This document shows positions 33,081 to 45,289 of a DNA stretch of 64,000 bases, one piece after another. This stretch comes from Tanypteryx hageni (lineage: Eukaryota; Arthropoda; Insecta; Odonata; Petaluridae), in the NCBI GenBank assembly GCA_028673005.1, contig CM054116.1, forward strand, positions 130,611,547-130,675,546, written 5' to 3'. A model generated the notes under the pieces. That model saw only the letters and a program-made list of their open reading frames with translations, ran no database searches and was not told the DNA's origin. The first letter of the stretch is position 1, and each line of letters opens with the position of its first letter. The position numbers were made by a program, and so were the translations under genes.

Positions 33081-34680
33081 TCTCGAATTTTTTCATATTT
33101 TAACTAAAAATATGTGGAAAAATGTGGCTCCAAAACTAAGGGTTACTCAAGAGTTCATCAGAAGATAATGCGTCATTTTATTATTTCGAGGTTTTTTTGC
33201 TGTTACCTGTTCCTCTTTTACAAAGGCCCTCGTTATAATTTTACTTTCACGGGATTTTGTGTTTCGAAGAATTTTCAAATCGCACTCTCATCGGATAAAA
33301 TTCAGCAATAGTTCATACAGGTTTGTGAATCGCGGCGATGCATCTGCTTGCACTTATCGGCATAGCTTCGTCCATGACCATCGCTACAATTATCGGTGAT
33401 CCTTGCTTTTTATTTGTAGGTTTAAAAATGAAGAATGTAGTTAGATATTGGGTGATGGGGATTTTAAGGAGACCTTCGTCGTGTAGTCCATCTGTTTTAC
33501 AATGGAACATACATTTCGATCGCTGATCTTTTTCAAAATCTGAATCGTTATCTGCCCATGGTCACTTCAGCCTATGGACGCAGGCTATCGATTAATTAAT
33601 AATGAGTGTTCTGCAGAGTGAACGCGACAAGTTTCAAATTTACTGGATTATTGATGCACTTGGTGCTTAATTTACCATATTAAAATCAAATTGGACAATT
33701 AAAATTAAATTTCCGTTCCTGTTATTATTCGTGGGTAATTTGAGAATTGTGGCTTTCCTCTGATAAAATTTGTTCTATTCCTGAAATTATAATACAGCAC
33801 CGATGTTACTTTAATCGCTGCTCTTAAAAAACATGCTTGTTACGTGGCATAGAGGCGAAAACGAAATCTGGATTCCACTTTTGTTTTAGGCACATTTCAG
33901 CCAATGACTGCGTTTTTTTCACATTAACTCAGGCAGCATATTGTAGCTAAATTTCATGTAAGTTTACATTGCTGTATTTTTTGGTAGAAACCCTATGACC
34001 TGCATTAACATACGAATGGGACGTGTTTCTACTGTAATGGCATTAACTTCGTCCCGATGCGAAGTTACTTAATTACCAATGTAACGATTATTGTGGATAA
34101 TTTTTAATTTCAGTGGACAGGTATTTCCACAAAAAAGTCGAATCCTACAAAACTCCAACATTATCCATTTCTGTTGCTTCAATGTGGTAGCGTTAAATGT
34201 TCATGGTTTTCGGATAAAGTACTAATACTTTCATCGAGCATCCATTTATCACGGGATACTGCAGTTGTTTGCTTAACAGTGTTTTTGTTGAAAATATTTC
34301 AAAGAGTAAGTTTTTTAAATCTAGAAAGATAAATACACGGAAAATTATCTCATCGGTGCCTTATCAAGATTCATTCTCTCGTATTATTAACTGACCGCGT
34401 CATTATAAGGATGACTAGAAGGTATGGTTTTTATGTTCCACCACGTAAACGCTCTCACAGCGTGTCGTTCACCGAACCAAACCATCTTTATCGCTATGAA
34501 TATTTAGGGTATCCATCTAAATAGACGGAAACCCAGAGATTTTAAACTGCTTTCCCACTTAGATGAGGCTTCACTTCAGAGGAAATCTTTTAACGTAGGG
34601 ACTGTAACCATAAAAATCAAAGACTCATTTCCCCGATATTTACGACGAGTTTCTATCACTCTTCCCAGCATTATTCGGAG
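33081..34680. other. AT-rich non-coding stretch
   Basis: No domain-bearing frames, terminal repeats or RNA genes seen. Confidence 0.4.
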
Positions 34681-34689
34681 TAATTACTC

Positions 34690-35130
34690 CCGTCGGCGTG
34701 CTCTCTGCCACATCCCTCTTCTCATTTCCTATCCTCCTGCTTCCTCCAACACCTCCACCCTCCATTCAGCCTCCGCTCTCTTTCTCTCGTGCATTTCGCC
34801 TCCTTCCACCCTCTGCGTCCAAACATCCCTCTCTCCTCCTTCCCTCTGACCACCCCCCTCCCCTCCCCCCCCGCTCCTCAGTTCCACCTCCGACCGCTCC
34901 CCACCCCCTTAATGAAGCCAAACCCTCGCAACACATCCTCTTTTGCAAATCCGTTCCCGGTACGCTTCTTCTTGGCTCCTTTGTCTTCGCCCTAATTGGA
35001 ACCAGCGCCACTGCACATTTCTCCCAGCTTACCTCTCTCTCTCTTTCTATACTTCTGTCTCCCTACTGCCCACCTCCACGACCCCACCCTCCACCTTCCC
35101 CGCCCACACCGCAGCGTCGGACAAAAAAAG
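34690..35130. repeat. CT/C-rich low-complexity tract
   Basis: Pyrimidine-rich on plus (CTCCTTCCCT, CCCCTCCCC, CCACCCTCC). The 188-codon Ser/Pro-rich frame from 34698 is a composition effect with no domain. Confidence 0.75.
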
Positions 35131-37265
35131 GGCCGTGGAGGCACTTCCAGCGCTCAGTGTTTAAATTTAACCTCTTTCCCAGTTTTTTTTCGCCGCACCT
35201 GTGTGTGTCACCCAGCTATTATATGTACGCGGGAGGGTTTTTTTCTCCCCAGTATTCCGAGTAGTTTTAAAATTATGAAGCAATAAAGGATAAGAAAGCG
35301 GCTCCAGAAATTAAATCCGTATTGAACTGTTCGGTATTTCTACAGCCATAAACTATCTCGCTCACCGAAACAGCGTCGTTTGAATGCTTCGGAGAAGAGC
35401 AATTGTTCCGAGTTAATTTAGTTGCGTGGAAGCGGAAATTAAAAAAAATATATATTCATGTGTTCGCGATATCATGTGTCGTTCAAGCTGCAGATGCGTA
35501 AATTTCTCCGCAAATAATCGACGCGTCAATATGATCGATGATCACATCTAAGTATTTAATGGGTTGAATGCTTCACGCAGAATATTCTAGTGAAGCATCA
35601 TATCTCCTTATGTTGTCTGGTTTTCAATGCAGTACATATCCTACCCCTTGCAACGCATGCAACTCATGGGTTATGAGTATCGCGGCACTCATTAAATAAA
35701 TTTCGTAACTCTATATTTAAAGCTTCTGATATACGTATTTCTGCTACGTATTATCTCTTTCCATTGTTAAATGCTTCGCGTTACTTTATATTCGTTGGAT
35801 TCGCGTAAGTTCCTATAATTTACCCTTATGGAGTGGACAGGTCAATATACATTGTACTTACTGGAGTTTCGTCATTCAACAGAAACAAAATTAAACGAAG
35901 CCCAAGCACCATGACAACAATTCTCTAAAAAGCCATCATTAAAAAAATCTTAAACCAGGAGAGAATACTATTTTTCTTCGCGAATATTTATACTATATAC
36001 TTTGGAGGCTCAGTTTGATTCATCTCATGGAACACACCACTCATGCCATGTTGGAAGTGTTTTTAATAATTAACAATTATGCGGTCGCGGATATATACTC
36101 TTTTATGAGAGTAATTTGAGCGATGGAGGGCAACGCAGGACTGTGGTTTCCTTATTTCAACGAACACATTTCATCTGCGGCTTTTGCAGGAAATGCAAAA
36201 ACTTTCAAACAAAGCATTTTTCTGAATAGCTGGATTGTCTTTTAAAAGAATTCTTTCCTCGTTGGTATAAGTTACTTTCATGCATGGTGCTATTGAGTAT
36301 TTAAAATAAAAATTCATTACATTTTATAAAAGTTTACACTGCATAAATTAGTCTGCCACTATTAACATTATATCTTATAATAATTTTAGTTTATGTACAA
36401 TGTCGAAATGACGCAGCAATGTTAGGGTAACTTTTAGTTAAAAATCATATTTACAGAAAGAGTTTTCTTCCTTTATTAATGCAAATAGTCCTATTATTTG
36501 GTTAATTGCATTTGAATGAATGTTTGACATTCTTAAAATTCTGGAGGAGCTCACAGTAATTGGTCTGCTGTCTCTTTTATTCTTTCATTACTACGCGGAC
36601 AATTTTTCTAGCAGCTTAGCGAAAATCCACGCTTGCATGTAATTTATATCGGTCTTGCTGCGCCAGAGATCTCCGACAGTAACGTATGTTTTGAAATCCT
36701 GATTTAATAGACGCCGGATTAATTTTCGCAAGCATATAATTCTTTTCCTTAGCCGTGCCTCGTTCGTATGAATAACCAAATTTGATTTCATGGCGTTGAA
36801 TAGGTGACATTTGACATACGCGTTACAATTTTTTTCGTTGCATATTCATTTCAAATCCTCCTCCGAAGCATATGCTCGACCTCTAAGCTGCTAATGCCGC
36901 TCCAGAAATCTTCCATTAAAGAAGAAATGAGCATCTAAAAGCAGAATAAACTCTAAATTCTTTATATTCGTTTGCCGCACAAAATTACGCAATCTCCTTA
37001 TCGAGATGTTCCTCCAAAACTCTTAATGCATTTATATGACAGCGCATAGGACGCATTTTTATAAAACCTATTTATGACGATAAGATAGACAAAGCGTTAA
37101 TAGTGCAGTAAACTCAGCCCAAATATATTGTTTGCAAACGGTCTTCCGTCCGCGGATTTGAAAACACAGATATACTCCTCCATTGCTTTATGAAGCAGTA
37201 CTCAACAATATTCAACCTGCTCAAAATTGTTCATTTCATCGCATCTCACCCATTCACATATTATA
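35131..37265. other. Non-coding stretch, nothing recognised
   Basis: Mostly AT-rich. The 64-66 codon minus frames near 36600-36800 overlap each other and have no domain. Confidence 0.4.
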
Positions 37266-38072
37266 AAATTTGATTTGGCCACCACATGACTTTCTCCATG
37301 TTTGTAATATTTCTAAAAATTCCAAATAGACATAATAATAAATATTTTAAGAAACTGCGAGAAAATTTTAGATTTTACAAAGAACAGAAATAAACTTCTA
37401 ATATTGGATATAGCCACAAAGCTCCAACAATTAAGAAAAGAAAAAGGAGCGTTACTAATACTAAACTAAGCGACAATTGTTAACAATAGTCGTCGGTAGG
37501 TGGCATGGTGGTGGCAGCTAAGAATATCATGCATCTCTTAAACAATGCATTATGTAGAAAATTGTTTCAAACAAAAGTTGTAGGAAATTTAATTTCCTAC
37601 AACTTTTGTTCCAGTACATTTTTACATTTATCAAATATTAAAGAAAATATTTCAAAATAACGGATAAGTGACGAGTAAACACCCACTTCCAGTTGACCGA
37701 TTTAACCAAAAACTAATCAGTTCTTGTGACTTTTATAAAAACGTTAAATATGAAATTTTGCGTAGACTAAATTAATAGTTTTTGAGTTAGAGCACCAACA
37801 AAAAGCTATCACATACAAACACAGACCCCCCCCACACACAAATCCACACACCCACACGCACGCCCACGCACACGCACGCACACACGCGCACGCACACACG
37901 CACACGCACCCTCACCCGCACACGCACACACACACTCAGACATCGTCGAGAAAACGGTCAAAGCGTGTTCAGGGGACCTCAAAACGTTTATTTCCGTTGA
38001 AATCTCGAAGTCGATATTTTTCATGAATACAATACTTTCCCCTATACTGCGTACATGGAGAAAGTAAAAAGA
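37266..38072 (-). repeat. Family A interspersed repeat, copy 4, with CA expansion
   Basis: Reverse-complement copy. It begins TTGGCCACCACATGACTTTC and ends ATGGAGAAAGTAAAAAG. It has the strongest internal dyad of the family, TTGTAGGAAATT / AATTTCCTACAA at about 37580-37612. At the position of the short GT-rich run in copy 1 it has an expanded impure (CA)n/(CG CA)n tract at about 37828-37937. The 69-71 codon frames inside are not genes. Confidence 0.8.
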
Positions 38073-38490
38073 AAGGATCCTTTTCGGCGATCACCTTCTT
38101 TTCCAGGTCGTGTCGTGATTTCGGCCGATTAGCTCGTATTTTCCTCTCACGCTCGTCTTCAGTGATTAACTCTTTCACTCGCGAAAGACGAAGAAATTAC
38201 CAATTTCGACCTGGTTCGCCTCGTAGCGAACATCGAATTGTCCTCCTTCCTTCCACTCATTACACTCCAACGCTCCTTAACTCCTCCAATCCAATCGCCA
38301 CTCTTTTGTTTATCATCCTCTTCGCCCCTCCCACTCTCACCTTCATTCACTCTTCTTCTTCATTCTGCAAATGACTTTTTATTTCAAATGATACTATTGT
38401 GCAAGTGCGTTGATCCATGAAAAGGTCTAATTATGGCTTTTGGCAACAACATAAGAGACGATTTTTAGCCTACTTTCCAGAATCGAAATA
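38073..38490. other. Non-coding stretch
   Basis: Mixed composition with a CT-rich part at 38240-38370. Nothing recognised. Confidence 0.4.
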
Positions 38491-38494
38491 TGCT

Positions 38495-39185
38495 TATAGT
38501 TTTCTTGTTGTATCTGTCCGTCTGCCTGCACGTCTGTCCGTCCCTCATATTAACTTTTGAACCAATATACCAATTTTTATGAAACTTGGTGAAAATCTCT
38601 TGCTATATGAGCCAAGCACTCGAGGATAGTTTTTGTTATGAAGATTGAAGTCCCGAGTTCGATTCCAGGAAATATCCTTCCCATTTTATTAACATGGAAA
38701 ATCTGAAATCAATCGTGCAGAGTAATTCTCTCTTGCACATTAAAATATCTTAGAATAGTAATATCGGAGCAAGTTTTGTACCATTCTCTGAGGAAAGGAA
38801 TGAAGATTCTAATTTTTATCGTAGAATTTTGCTTTTCGATCGTATTTCTTAGAATTTTGCGTGAATACTGGCGATTTTGCAGTTTTCATCTCTCATTACG
38901 AGAGTGTTGCCATAGCAACAACTATTGTTGGACTCAGATTCGGCATATTGTAATATGTTTACGCGTTATTTTTGCCGCACAAATACGCGTGATCAATTTC
39001 ATACTCCGTTCGAATGTATTTGTAGTATTTTATAACGCTAAATTATGAAATTTGGGAACACAAACTACATATCCACGATGACTTTAAAGCTATTAAAGCC
39101 AATATAAGAATTAAATAAATGATTAAATGGAAAGTAGGCATCACACGTTCTGTTTGGATCATCTTGTTACCCGTGCAATGTTTAT
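38495..39185 (+). mobile_element. Possible decayed Helitron-like repeat
   Basis: The left part has TGTCCGTCTG and TCTGTCCGTCC runs, then ACCAATTTTTATGAAACTTGGTG and a GAGTTCGATTCC string, a layout common in arthropod interspersed repeats. The right part has GTTACCCGTGCAATG, similar to the region before a Helitron 3' end. Neither a clean 5' TC nor a 3' hairpin with CTRR can be shown. Boundaries and class are tentative. The 90-codon frame at 38776 lies inside it. Confidence 0.3.
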
Positions 39186-40055
39186 AAAGTCTTTAATAGC
39201 TGATGTTAATAATTTTTCTAAGTTTTAAAGAGTTTTTATTTAGAATATCAATTAATAATATTTAATAATAAATGTTTTCAAATGTTGAGAAGTAATTTTT
39301 ATATTTCTTGAAGGTAAATGCGTAGTTTGAGGCGTTACTTTCTGGGATTTATTCTTCATGGAGAATGAAATTTTTTAATATTTAGTTATTTTTTCACAAT
39401 TTTTTATTTTCTTATATTTAACGACCATGATAAGGTTACACATTCGCTGATGATGATATTGTGTAGCGAAACCAATGTCGTGAAATATCAAGAGATTAAA
39501 AAATTGTGGTAAAACTACCAAGTATTTAAATTGTTTATTCTCCATGATTTCTTGAAGTACTTTAATCGAAATTGCACAGATGGACGTTGCTCCCATTATC
39601 ATTTAACTCGCTCCTTATTTACCACACGAAATCGCATTACTTCGAGTCGTTTGCTAGTTATTTTGAAATCAACCCAATCAATCTTTCTAAGTATCCTTGA
39701 CGAATCCTTTTGCCTCTGCACTCCCAATTTCATAAGATTATTTCGGATTCAGTTTCTCTTTAGTAGCCTCCGAACTTCGACACTTATTTTCAATTCCTTG
39801 TCTTTTATCAGAGTTATCATATATTCATTTGCGTGAATAATACCACTGCAAAATTTTTGAATTATTATTAAACTTTGTAAGCCATTATTTATCTACTCCA
39901 TTTTTCACTTTCAACATCTCCAACTAATATACAACACTTTCACCTGTAACTTTTTAGTACACTTTTTATTAGATTACTCGAAAATTTTAGGCCGATAAAA
40001 TATTCCACATTTTCTTCCCGCTTTCCTCCTTCCTACTCAGCTTATCCGCGCGTCC
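39186..40055. other. AT-rich non-coding stretch
   Basis: Nothing recognised. The 101-codon frame at 39531 has no domain. Confidence 0.4.
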
Positions 40056-40059
40056 TTAT

Positions 40060-40290
40060 TGCCGCCCTCTCTCTCCCCTCCCACCCTCTCTCTCCTTTCC
40101 AACTCTCTCTCTCCCCTCCCACCCTCTCTCTCCTGTCCAACTCTCTCTCTCCCCTCCCATCCTCTCACTCCCCTCAAACCCTCTCTCTTTCCTCCCACCT
40201 TCTCTCTCCCTTCCCCCCACCCCATTCCCACTACTCCATTTCTTCCTCCTCTCTTTCTCTCTCCCTTCTTTCCAACTCCCACTTCTTCTC
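40060..40290. repeat. CT-rich tract with ~30-bp higher-order unit
   Basis: Repeats of CTCTCTCTCCCCTCCCACC and CTCTCTCTCCTTTCCAACT alternate. Frames through it on either strand are low-complexity. Confidence 0.85.
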
Positions 40291-40544
40291 TCCTTCCATA
40301 CCCTTCCCATCATCCTTTAGAACCTCTCCTTGTATTTTACTTCAAATAGTAATTACGCGTATCCCGTCTTAAGGAACGGATCGTATCCGAAATAAATTCC
40401 CTTCGCCATTCTTCTTCCATCGATGCTTCAGTTCCTCAATTAATTTCATAGTCAACCTTTTCTAATTTTCAATTTCCCTTTCCCGTTTCAATCACAGAAT
40501 CGGTTTCGTTTATGGAACAGGAAAAACCGGACATGGTAATTAAG

Positions 40545-41160
40545 CGTTCTTTACCAGCGAAGCGGTAATAGCGGAGCGCCTTATGGGCACATCTGGTCCG
40601 TCCGTCGTAACTTTCATATCCTAAACCACGGAACGGATTTTAATTTAATTATGTATGAGTGATCTTTATTAAAATTTATCGCCCAATTGCGATTTTCAAC
40701 TGAATCCGTCGAATAGCACTTTCACTTTACATAATAACTTTAATAAACTTATACTTGTATCTCGTTAAATGGCATCTGTCAAGCAACAGTGAAATATCAA
40801 ACTTTTCTCTCCCTAGCTCTTATATGATCTGTAAGGTATAGATAAAAAAAAAATATTCGGATAGAGATCAACATTTACTACAAGAAAGTACTCGAGGCCA
40901 CGTAATTACGAGTTATGGTTTTAGAGATAAAAATTCGAGAAAATTTCTAAGAAAAACATCGCATATTTTGTTTACATCGATCGCGAAGACGGTTCTCTCA
41001 GCAAACAACAATTAAAAATCCATATATTTCTCTCCCATTATCTTATATTATCTGTTAGGTATTGATTTAAAAAATTATTTGGATTGAGAAGAACATTTGC
41101 TACAAGATAGTCCCCGAGACTAGTTTCCGTGATAAAAATTCGAGAATCACCTAATCATTC
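40545..41160. repeat. Interspersed repeat with internal direct duplication (224-bp spacing)
   Basis: A ~135-bp segment at about 40806-40945 (TCTCTCCC, ATGATCTGTAAGGTAT, GGATAGAGATCAACATTT, CTACAAGA, ATAAAAATTCGAGAA) recurs diverged at about 41030-41155 with the same order of strings. The left part carries ACATCTGGTCCGTCCGTCG, seen in many arthropod repeats. No coding region. Class unknown. Confidence 0.6.
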
Positions 41161-41627
41161 GATACCGTTCCATACGTATTTCCCATTAAGAATGCCTTTG
41201 AAATATCTGTCAATTCCATTTATGGAGTATACTTTTCCATATTGTTTTCTAATAGGTATGTCTGCTGTGAGAATATCAACCCTCAGGCATTTTCATTACG
41301 CAACATTTCCCTCCTCAAGATTATTCATTCGCACAGGATCATTATCTTCATTTTATTGGGCAAATCACACCTAAATTGTTCCTCACAAGAATGTATAGTT
41401 ATATATCTTTATTTATGAATTCATGTTCATGGCGAGTAAAGACATGCGCATTCGTAGTCGCATAAGAGCGGTTTTAACACTCTGGTCGCGAGGGAGCATA
41501 AATGTGGTTAAAAACAATTTTGAAAACAAATATATATATTTTTATCTACTAACGCTTTTATCGAGGAAAATTTAAGCGGGTGATGACTGAGTTTTATATA
41601 ATTATTTATAATTTTACATAATTATAC
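41161..41627. other. AT-rich non-coding stretch
   Basis: Nothing recognised. Confidence 0.4.
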
Positions 41628-41635
41628 CAATAAAG

Positions 41636-42230
41636 CAGTTGTAGGAAACTTTTCTGCATGGCAGGCCGCATTAATGGTTGCGAGTTATTCTGTGGGCCGC
41701 ATTGTGAGTTGCAAATGCTATGGCGAGCCGGATTAGAGTTTACAGCGGAAGTTTTCTAGAGATTCTGTGGTTTCGTGTAGGTAAAAATCAACTGTAAACA
41801 TCTTTCAGCGTTAGCATTCCAATAATAGGCGCTTTATTTTCATAATTTAAATAAAATACATGAATTTTTCGTATTAAATTTTACGGGGATAAATGGAAGA
41901 GGAGACTGCGGCGAGTAAGACTATGAATTGAAGATTCAAATCCAAACCGTAAAAAAGGAATTTAGCGAAGAAGAACGAAGCGCTGTACACGTATTTCCAG
42001 AGTCAAGCTCTCATCTTCAGTAGCTAATGTCAAGTCAGCTACTGAAGGCAGCTCTCGAAATACGTATATAGAGCTTCGTTCTTCTTCGCTTAATTCCTTT
42101 TTGTACGGTTTGGAGTTGAGTATTCAAATCTTTAATTTGACGGGTCAATTAAAAATCATAGATTTGCGAGACGCATAAAACGCTTTAGGGGGCCGCAGAC
42201 CGCCCAGGGGCCGTAGATTGCCAACCCCTG
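41636..42230. mobile_element. hAT-type element interrupted by a foldback
   Basis: The right end reverse-complements to CAGGGGTTGGCAATC, a typical hAT end. The left end, CAGTTGTAGGAAACTTTT, is a decayed version. Flanks CAATAAAG (41628-41635) and CTATAATG (42231-42238) agree at 6 of 8 positions. Subterminal GGCCGCAT / GGGCCGC / GGGGCCG motifs match the other hAT MITEs of the window. The foldback at 41936-42120 is nested in it. No transposase. Confidence 0.7.
41936..42120. repeat. 185-bp foldback nested in hAT element
   Basis: Arms of ~65 bp (41936-42002 and 42054-42120) are near-perfect reverse complements, both carrying TCCAAACCGT and GCGAAGAAGAACGAAGC. The centre has a second pair, CTTCAGTAGCT / AGCTACTGAAG. 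A CTGAAG...CGAAA motif sits at 42042-42060, with an inverted relative in the left half. It may be a foldback element or a head-to-head retroelement end. Confidence 0.85.
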
Positions 42231-42238
42231 CTATAATG

Positions 42239-43690
42239 CATGTATACATATATACATACATAAACATACATTTTTGAAATTTTATAGCGTTACATCTTAA
42301 ATAACTTAAACGCACCTAAACAAACAAAAAAAGATATTTAACGTCATAGAATTTGGAATTTTGAAAAAACTATCGTAAACGACCATTGCTGAAATTATAA
42401 ATTTTACGACTGTCATAATATGGAAATGGTACACAAAAAGTACTTTATTGATTACAGCTTTCGCAATAAACAAGAATCTCTCCTTTTCACACCTTATCTG
42501 AAGCTACGAAAGGCACTCTTTTGTATGGTTTATAATGTTTGGAGCCGTAAAACACCTTATCATGCCGACTAAAAAGTAATTTTCTGTGGTTAGTATCTCA
42601 TATATAATGACGCAGTCTCAAAGATTTCCTTTGGGGTCTGAGAAGAATAATGAGTCAGTTCAAATTTTAAGGTGCCAAATGTGTTGACATCTCAACCAAT
42701 AAAAACGAAAATTTGCCCAAACGAGGGGATTCTTCTGAGGACTTTAGGATGAGTGCAAAGGAGATTGGAGGGATTGCACTTAATGCATAATGCCAGGGCG
42801 ACGAATAGCGGTCCCGGCATAACTCCATGCTATCCATAAATTCCCTCTCACAATAAAACATCAGATTCTTCTATAATTATCCTAAATCTCTTCTCCAACT
42901 TGTAATAACCATCCAACAGAAACCTTATATATACTTTATGCTTTCAGAATTCTTTGTTTTCCACTCCACGCGCAATCTTTGTGGACAGCCGCCCACAAAG
43001 ATCAACCCACTCCCTTACGCGTATAAAAACTTTGAAATATACGCCACATGTGTTTCTCTTTAGAATATTCTAATATTTAGAATATTCGATCATCGCTGTT
43101 TGGTTTCCAATATGCGCATTTAATTTTCCACCTTTTTATCGTTGCCGTTGCCGCAAAATTTATCGATTTTATCAAGTGTAACAAACATGAAAGTAGAGTA
43201 TAAAGAGTTTGTTATGGGCCAGACGCAATGTGCCCATCTGGTTGCTTCTCTTTATATTATCAGCATTAATTACAAAATAATTTGCGTTATTTAACATATT
43301 TTTAAAAAGTTAAAGATTTTCAATTCAACTCTATGGAACACAGAATTTTTGCTGTAGGCGCATGAAATGAAATTAAAGGTATTTATTGTTGATCTTGTTA
43401 ACTTCAGTCGCTACAGAGATTGTTTTCGTTGACAACAAAAACGTTTCTAAATGAATTACGACTTTCTCGTTTGATTTTATTAAAAACGGCTAATCCTTCA
43501 ACGAAAATGTGTTGGGCAAAACATATTTTATTTAAATATTTCTATAATGATTGTTTGAAAACTTTTTTAATATAAGTATTATTTTACGGGGTCTGAATGA
43601 TAGTAAATTTGTTGTCACCAGTAAGGTGGCACTCCTGATTTGGCTATATAAACTGTTTATATCATTTTCTTATTTTCATTGCTCTGAAGT
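42239..43690. other. Non-coding stretch, nothing recognised
   Basis: AT-rich. Contains two GAATATTC dyads at 43063 and 43080. No gene or element found. Confidence 0.4.
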
Positions 43691-43851
43691 CTTAAATACT
43701 AAATATCATGGACATCCGAGCAGCAGTTTCGGAGATTGAACACGCGGACGGGCCGACTGAGACGTGCCCATAAGGAGTTCCGCTGCTATCGCATCGATTG
43801 TAAAGAACGCCTAATAATGCAACTTTTATATGCTGCGCAATTATTTCATAT

Positions 43852-44277
43852 ATGGAACAGACGTGCCTGGAATCGAGCCCAGGAAATAAATTCAGAGCAG
43901 ATAGTGTCGGAATTTCAATTATTCGTGCTGAAATTTTAACGAGGACTTCTAAGGATATCCTATACCGGATGAATGAATTTACCATAAAGGTCAACCATAG
44001 GACAAGTTACGATAAAGATAATGTTACCTTCGTTGCGATTGCCTTGAGTGGCTATGCGATGAAGATTCATTATACATTTTCCTATAATACGGACAAACAA
44101 GCCATCGGAAACAAATCTTTGAACATTTTCTCACCTTACCATATTCACTCGCAAGATTTCTTTCATTTTGACGAGGTTTTTACTTTGAAGCACGGAGAGG
44201 AAAATTATGCGGGTAAGTTTTCTAATAATGGTGAAAATGATTGTATTGGCAGCAAGTCCAATAGGTTCTGTGAATAA
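43852..44277 (+). CDS. Unrecognised 141-codon open frame, possible exon
   Basis: The frame is open from 43804 and starts at an ATG at 43852. The product is of ordinary mixed composition (not low-complexity) with a hydrophilic middle part (residues about 40-115) rich in Asn, Asp, Lys, His and aromatic residues; no signal peptide or membrane segment is evident. I do not recognise a family. A GGGTAAGT sequence at about 44211, near the end, would serve as a splice donor, so this could be an exon of a host gene or an old retroelement relic. It may equally be chance. Confidence 0.2.
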   Translation: MEQTCLESSPGNKFRADSVGISIIRAEILTRTSKDILYRMNEFTIKVNHRTSYDKDNVTFVAIALSGYAMKIHYTFSYNTDKQAIGNKSLNIFSPYHIHSQDFFHFDEVFTLKHGEENYAGKFSNNGENDCIGSKSNRFCE

Positions 44278-44280
44278 GAA

Positions 44281-45260
44281 GAAAACGATTATGTATGTAT
44301 TTACTTATCTATAAATATTCATTTATCATTCAAACCGTTTCAAATTAAAATAGAGTGACACGATTAATTCGTATTAAAATATCATATTTTGCGGAAAATA
44401 GCTCGAGTCCCCGTCGAAATTCGGGCAAAATAAAATAAACGATGGAAGAAATTAGGCGAGTAAACACAGTATATTTGGAAGAAATAATTTTATGTTTCGT
44501 CTGAAATCTATGATGTGATCTGCAAAATTTAAAACTGAGGAGAGGCGAAAAGACCTTTGTTGCCGCTCTCTTCTTTAAAGAAGCCATAAAACATCTCTAT
44601 GAATTGTCTGAATAATTTCATTACAATTTGTTTTATCTTTATATTTATTTAATATGTTTTCGTATTCCTATTTAAGAATAAAAAATCGATAGTACATTTG
44701 CGTTTTTATGGGAAGACACTGATTTTACAAAGATTTATTTCCAAATTATATTAACTTAAATTTGTTGGAACTATCGTGTACCTAGGCGACAAAATACCGA
44801 GCCGCTATTAAATCGATACAACTATTACGATCCCAAAAAGATGGACCGCTGTTTCAAAAAGTGTTCGTTCTTTTGTTTGACTATTTTCGCTCGATCCCTT
44901 TGGGTGTCCAACATTGGACACTCGCTCTATCGAAAATCTATCAGAAGCTATCGCGAAGATATAAGGATATCCTCATTAACAGTTTACTTTGCCGGGATGA
45001 AATTTTCTCATTAACCCAAAAAGAGCCATTTTTAATGTAATTTTGTTTTTCGACCCTTACATGAAACTTTTTAACTGCTAATATGGCTTCTCAGTTATCA
45101 GTATTGGTTTCCGATGCAGTGGAAAACCAATGAGGGCAATATGGTGTCACTTCGTTTCCCCGATACATTTTTTTGTTTACTTCAACCCCTCAAACAGCCG
45201 GAGGCCAATATGATCGCGAATAATTTTCGATTACTGCTTTGGAAAAAAATTTAATCCTCA
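44281..45260. other. AT-rich non-coding stretch
   Basis: Nothing recognised apart from a small perfect dyad GTGTCCAACATTGGACAC at about 44906. Confidence 0.4.
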
Positions 45261-45289
45261 AAAGGTCCTGGGGTTCGATTTTCCGGAGG

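Noticed and set aside
38650..38670. GAGTTCGATTCC as a pol III B box of a tRNA or SINE
   Set aside because: No A box at suitable distance; the string lies inside a larger repeat.
43022..43087. TATAAAA followed by two GAATATTC heat-shock-element-like dyads
   Set aside because: The dyads lie downstream of the TATA string, no gene follows, and such AT-rich dyads arise easily by chance.
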